This document shows positions 14,105-16,671 of a stretch of 16,671 nt of DNA, in pieces. This DNA is from CAYPOY01 sp964412395 (GTDB lineage Bacteria > Chloroflexota > Anaerolineae > B4-G1). Positions within the stretch are counted from its first letter, which is position 1; each line of letters opens with the position of its first letter. The notes beneath the pieces are model-generated. The model did no database searches. It was not told where the DNA came from and saw only the letters and a list, made by a program, of their open reading frames with translations. Where the stretch lies: contig CAYPOY010000091.1 of assembly GCA_964412395.1 (NCBI GenBank), positions 1 to 16,671 on the forward strand, read 5' to 3'. A program made the position numbers and the translations under genes.

Positions 14105-15811
14105 TTAACCAAAGCCCAGCAGCCGCCCGATCTGGTAGATGAGCGTGGAGACCATCCAACCCAGGGCCGTCAGGTAGACGGCGTTGAACAGCGTCCACTT
14201 GTTGCCGTACTCCTGGCGTTGGGCAGCAACGGCCACCATGCAGGGGATGTAGAGCAGCACGAAGACATTGAAGGCCGCCGCCGACAGAGGCGTGAAATCC
14301 TCTTGCAGGGCCTTGACCAACGCCGTGTCTTCCTCCTCTTCCTCCTCCTCACCCATCAGGTCCACGCCGGGGATGAGGCTGATGGTCGCCTTGACCGTGT
14401 CCACGGTGGCGTTCCAGAAGCCGACCACGATCTCTCCCAGGTCTTGGAAGAAGGTCGTCGACTCCTCGGCCTCCTCTTTCTCGGCCTCGCCGACGTAGAT
14501 CTGGCTCATGGTGCCGACGACCACCTCCTTGGCCACGAAACCGGTCACCAGCGACCCCGCCGCTTGCCAGTCGCCAAAGCCGGCCGGCGCCAGAACCGGG
14601 GCGATGGCCGCGCTGGTTTTCCCGAACAGGCTGTCCCTCGTGTTCTTCACCCCCCAGGGGACGTTCATCAGGAACCAGAGGATGACGGAGACGGCCATGA
14701 TGATGGTCGCCGCCTTGCGCACGAAGACCGAACTGCGCTCCCACATGTGGATCAGGATGCCCTTCAGCGTGGGCAGGCGGTAAGGTGGGAGTTCCAGGAC
14801 GAAGGGCGACGGCGGCTTGCCCTTGAACAGCGTGCGCTTGAGGACCATGCCGCTCACAATGGCCAGGACGATACCCAGCAGGTACAGGCCAAAGATGAAC
14901 CCCCCCGTGTTGTCGGGGAAAAAGGCGGCGGCAAAGATGGTGTAGACCGGCAGCCGCGCCCCGCAACTCATCATCGGCGCCAGGAAACCGGTCAGTTTCC
15001 GGTCGTCCTCGCTCTCCAGCGTCCGCGTGGCGTAGATGGCCGGCACGGTGCAGCCGAAGCCAATCAGCATAGGCATGAAGGACTTGCCGTGCAGGCCCAG
15101 CGCGTGCATCAACCGGTCCATCACGAAGGCCGCGCGGGCCATGTAACCCGAGTCCTCCAGCAGCGCCAGGAAAAAGTACAGGAACAGCAGCACCGGCACG
15201 AAGACCATCACTCCACCCACGCCGGCGATGATGCCGTCCACCGTCAGCGACTCGAACCAGGTGCCGCCCAGGCCGATGAGGTTGAGGATGGCGACCACCC
15301 AGCGGGTGATGGGACCGCCGATGACACCGTCCACCCAGTCCAGGTAAGCGCCGGAGACTTCGGCCGTCATCTTGAAGACGAACCACATAGCGATCAGAAA
15401 GATAGGGATGCCCAGCACCCGGTTGGTGACGATCTTGTCAATCTTGTCCGAAAGCGTCAGCCGATCCATGGCCGGGCGGCGCACCACCTCTTTGATCAGA
15501 CCGCTGATGAAGCCGTACCTCCGGTCGGCGATGATCGTCTCAGCGTCGTCGCCGTAGACATTGCGCAGGTGGGCCGTGCTCTTGCGGGCCTGGGCCAGGA
15601 TTGCCCCCCCTCCCTCCACGGCCTCGATCCTGGGGATAATCTCTGTATCTTCTTCCAGCAATTTGATGGCCAGCCAGCGAGAGGAGTAGCGCGTGGTGAG
15701 TGCCGGCGCCTTCTCAATGGCCTCCTGTAAACGGGCGATCTCCTCCTCGACCTCACGTCCGTAGTCCACAAGGGAAACGCCCCTGCTATAAGCCAATTCA
15801 TGTGTTGCCAT
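14105..15811 (-). CDS. feoB: Split FeoB, GDI-plus-membrane subunit (no G domain)
   Basis: This 568-residue protein lacks the FeoB G domain but holds the rest. Residues about 1-125 match the GDI linker (YSSRWLAIKLLEEDTE, ADRRYGFISGLIKEVV). From about 130 on is the permease, with canonical gates GCTVPAIYATR (253-263), CGARLPVY (283-290) and YIPCMVAVAA (521-530), ending IGRLLGFG. Between the GTMSQIYVG segment (432-440) and LTPLSA-like FTPLSA (506-511) is an acidic insert with a run of seven Glu (488-494). An in-frame ATG at 15832 exists, but AAGGAGGG lies 6 bases before the ATG at 15811, so the latter is used. The matching G protein is encoded just upstream at 15844-16350. A long plus-strand open frame over this gene is a shadow. 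Confidence 0.92.
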   Translation of the reverse strand: MATHELAYSRGVSLVDYGREVEEEIARLQEAIEKAPALTTRYSSRWLAIKLLEEDTEIIPRIEAVEGGGAILAQARKSTAHLRNVYGDDAETIIADRRYGFISGLIKEVVRRPAMDRLTLSDKIDKIVTNRVLGIPIFLIAMWFVFKMTAEVSGAYLDWVDGVIGGPITRWVVAILNLIGLGGTWFESLTVDGIIAGVGGVMVFVPVLLFLYFFLALLEDSGYMARAAFVMDRLMHALGLHGKSFMPMLIGFGCTVPAIYATRTLESEDDRKLTGFLAPMMSCGARLPVYTIFAAAFFPDNTGGFIFGLYLLGIVLAIVSGMVLKRTLFKGKPPSPFVLELPPYRLPTLKGILIHMWERSSVFVRKAATIIMAVSVILWFLMNVPWGVKNTRDSLFGKTSAAIAPVLAPAGFGDWQAAGSLVTGFVAKEVVVGTMSQIYVGEAEKEEAEESTTFFQDLGEIVVGFWNATVDTVKATISLIPGVDLMGEEEEEEEDTALVKALQEDFTPLSAAAFNVFVLLYIPCMVAVAAQRQEYGNKWTLFNAVYLTALGWMVSTLIYQIGRLLGFG

Positions 15812-15843
15812 AATCCACCCTCCTTTGTTCATTGTTTATTGAT

Positions 15844-16350
15844 TCATTGCGCTCCGGCTACCCGGATGGCCGCGCCCAGCAGTTCGTCAATCCCTTTACC
15901 CTTGGTGGCCACCGTGGGCACCACCGGCGTGCCGTTCAGTCCTCGGGACAGCATCTCCGTGTCAATGCGCAACCCTCGCGAATCGGCTATATCGCTCATA
16001 TTGAGCGCGATGACCAGCGGAGCATCCAGCTCCAGGATCTGGATCGCCAGGTAGAGGTTGCGTTCCAGGTTGGCGGCGTCCACCACGCCAATCACCACGT
16101 CGGGCTTTTCCTCGATGATATAGTCACGGGCGATGACCTCCTCCAGCGAGTAGGCCGTCAGGCTGTAGGTGCCGGGCAGGTCCACGACCTGGATTTCGTA
16201 ACCGTCGCGCTTGCAGGTACCCTCTTTCTTCTCGATTGTCTTGCCCGGCCAGTTGCCCACGTGCTGGCGGGCTCCGGTGAGGGCGTTGAACACGGTGCTC
16301 TTGCCGGAGTTGGGATTGCCGGCCAGAGCAATAGTAAACTGCTTTGCCAT
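15844..16350 (-). CDS. feoB: Split FeoB, stand-alone G-protein subunit
   Basis: This 168-residue G protein is equivalent to the FeoB N-terminal domain. It has G1 GNPNSGKS (11-18), the switch region VGNWPGKTIE (31-40), G3 DLPG (57-60), G4 NMSD (117-120) and the G5 region TVATKGKG near the end. It ends after VAGAQ with TGA, and only 32 bases separate it from the membrane subunit. It would bind and hydrolyse GTP and act in trans on the membrane subunit. AAGGAGG stands 5 bases before the ATG at 16350. Having its own start signal and a clean stop, and a downstream gene with its own ribosome-binding site, argues for a true gene split. It lies 19 bases after feoA. Confidence 0.93.
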   Translation of the reverse strand: MAKQFTIALAGNPNSGKSTVFNALTGARQHVGNWPGKTIEKKEGTCKRDGYEIQVVDLPGTYSLTAYSLEEVIARDYIIEEKPDVVIGVVDAANLERNLYLAIQILELDAPLVIALNMSDIADSRGLRIDTEMLSRGLNGTPVVPTVATKGKGIDELLGAAIRVAGAQ

Positions 16351-16369
16351 TTGATCCTCCTTATATATG

Positions 16370-16603
16370 CTACAAAGTCAGCGGCTCGACCTCGATCTTG
16401 TGCGCCATGCCACGGCCCAGCGCCAGCCGTGCGTCGTCCTTGAAGGCCACGATGAGCGGCCCCCAGGAGTCCGCCTGTACCACGCGCAGGGTCGTGCCCG
16501 GCGTCAGGCCCAGGTCCGCCAGCCGCTGGCGGATGCGCTGGCCACCGCGGATAGCGACCAGTCTGACATCCTCGTTGCGGGGAGCCATAGTGAGTGGCAT
16601 CAT
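16370..16603 (-). CDS. feoA: FeoA family protein
   Basis: This 77-residue SH3-like small cytoplasmic protein supports FeoB function. The family pattern is clear: RLVAIRGGQRIRQRLADLGL, then TPGTTLRVV, and a C-terminal LALGRGMAHKIEVEPL strand. Length and fold match stand-alone FeoA. Two ATGs stand in tandem; AAAGGAG is 5 bases before the first (16603), which is used. It is the first Feo gene of the set feoA, FeoB G protein, FeoB membrane subunit. Confidence 0.92.
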   Translation of the reverse strand: MMPLTMAPRNEDVRLVAIRGGQRIRQRLADLGLTPGTTLRVVQADSWGPLIVAFKDDARLALGRGMAHKIEVEPLTL

Positions 16604-16615
16604 GCAGACTCCTTT

Positions 16616-16671
16616 CTACTCGACTTTATCCATTTGAGAGTCTTTGAGGAACTCGAAAGCCAAAGGTAAAT
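16616..16671 (-). CDS. Possible 3' end of an upstream gene (edge fragment)
   Basis: A minus-strand frame open from the window edge reads LPLAFEFLKDSQMDKVE and stops with TAG at 16618-16616. The feoA ribosome-binding site AAAGGAG follows immediately, so the gene would lie 12 bases before feoA and could be in the same operon. Two other frames are also open over this short stretch, so the choice rests on the natural look of the peptide and the operon-like spacing. No function can be given. Confidence 0.35.
   Translation of the reverse strand, partial: LPLAFEFLKDSQMDKVE

Noticed and set aside
13769..15730. A 653-codon open frame on the plus strand
   Set aside because: It lies opposite the FeoB membrane gene, its translation is His/Asp/Arg/Gln rich with no known pattern, and the minus-strand gene has clear FeoB motifs. 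It is an antisense shadow caused by high GC.
15812..15846. FeoB split as a frameshift or sequencing error
   Set aside because: The G-domain gene has a clean stop, the spacer is AT-rich non-coding sequence, and the downstream gene has its own strong ribosome-binding site, so a single-base error does not explain it.

Overview
The window carries a run of genes that all read on the minus strand (right to left), from a bacterium with moderately high GC. Nothing here is a decisive taxonomic marker. The spacers rich in short repeats, the 'PSTGSGQA'-type insertion inside a coding region, the FeoA-bearing DtxR protein and the many small methyltransferases make me think of Chloroflexota (Anaerolineae-like). 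That is an inference, not a demonstration. No tRNA, rRNA, CRISPR array or transposase was found.

Right part (about 10.3-16.7 kb): two ferrous-iron (Feo) uptake systems in tandem. In transcription order these are the end of an unknown gene, a stand-alone FeoA, a FeoB G protein as its own gene, and a FeoB GDI-plus-membrane protein as its own gene. A GC-rich hairpin follows. Then come a strong sigma70-type promoter with an operator-like palindrome, a MarR-family regulator, a membrane-anchored DtxR-like protein fused to two FeoA domains, and a second, single-chain FeoB with altered pore motifs. The two systems differ in architecture: one is a split FeoB with canonical gate motifs, the other an intact FeoB with non-canonical motifs.

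Middle part (about 7.3-10.2 kb): a patch of methyltransferases and gene debris. Three look intact: two class I SAM methyltransferases and one ICMT/PEMT-like membrane methyltransferase. Two are cut off around or shortly after the SAM-binding motif. There is also the last ~49 codons of what looks like an MFS permease, a 57-codon small ORF overlapping one truncated methyltransferase, and an unassigned coding remnant. The region looks like the product of repeated insertion and deletion.

Left part (1-7.3 kb): an Asp/Glu-racemase family enzyme with the Thr/Cys active-site pair of the E. coli YgeA type, and a membrane-anchored metallo-beta-lactamase-fold protein. A 400-bp repeat-rich spacer contains a perfect 17-bp-arm palindrome and a 23-bp tandem repeat flanked by hairpins. 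It is followed by a probable efflux or lipoprotein-export operon of the MacAB type: ATPase, double-FtsX permease, HlyD-like lipoprotein, then a small membrane protein running off the window edge. The spacers of this operon are filled with 7-8-bp degenerate repeats.
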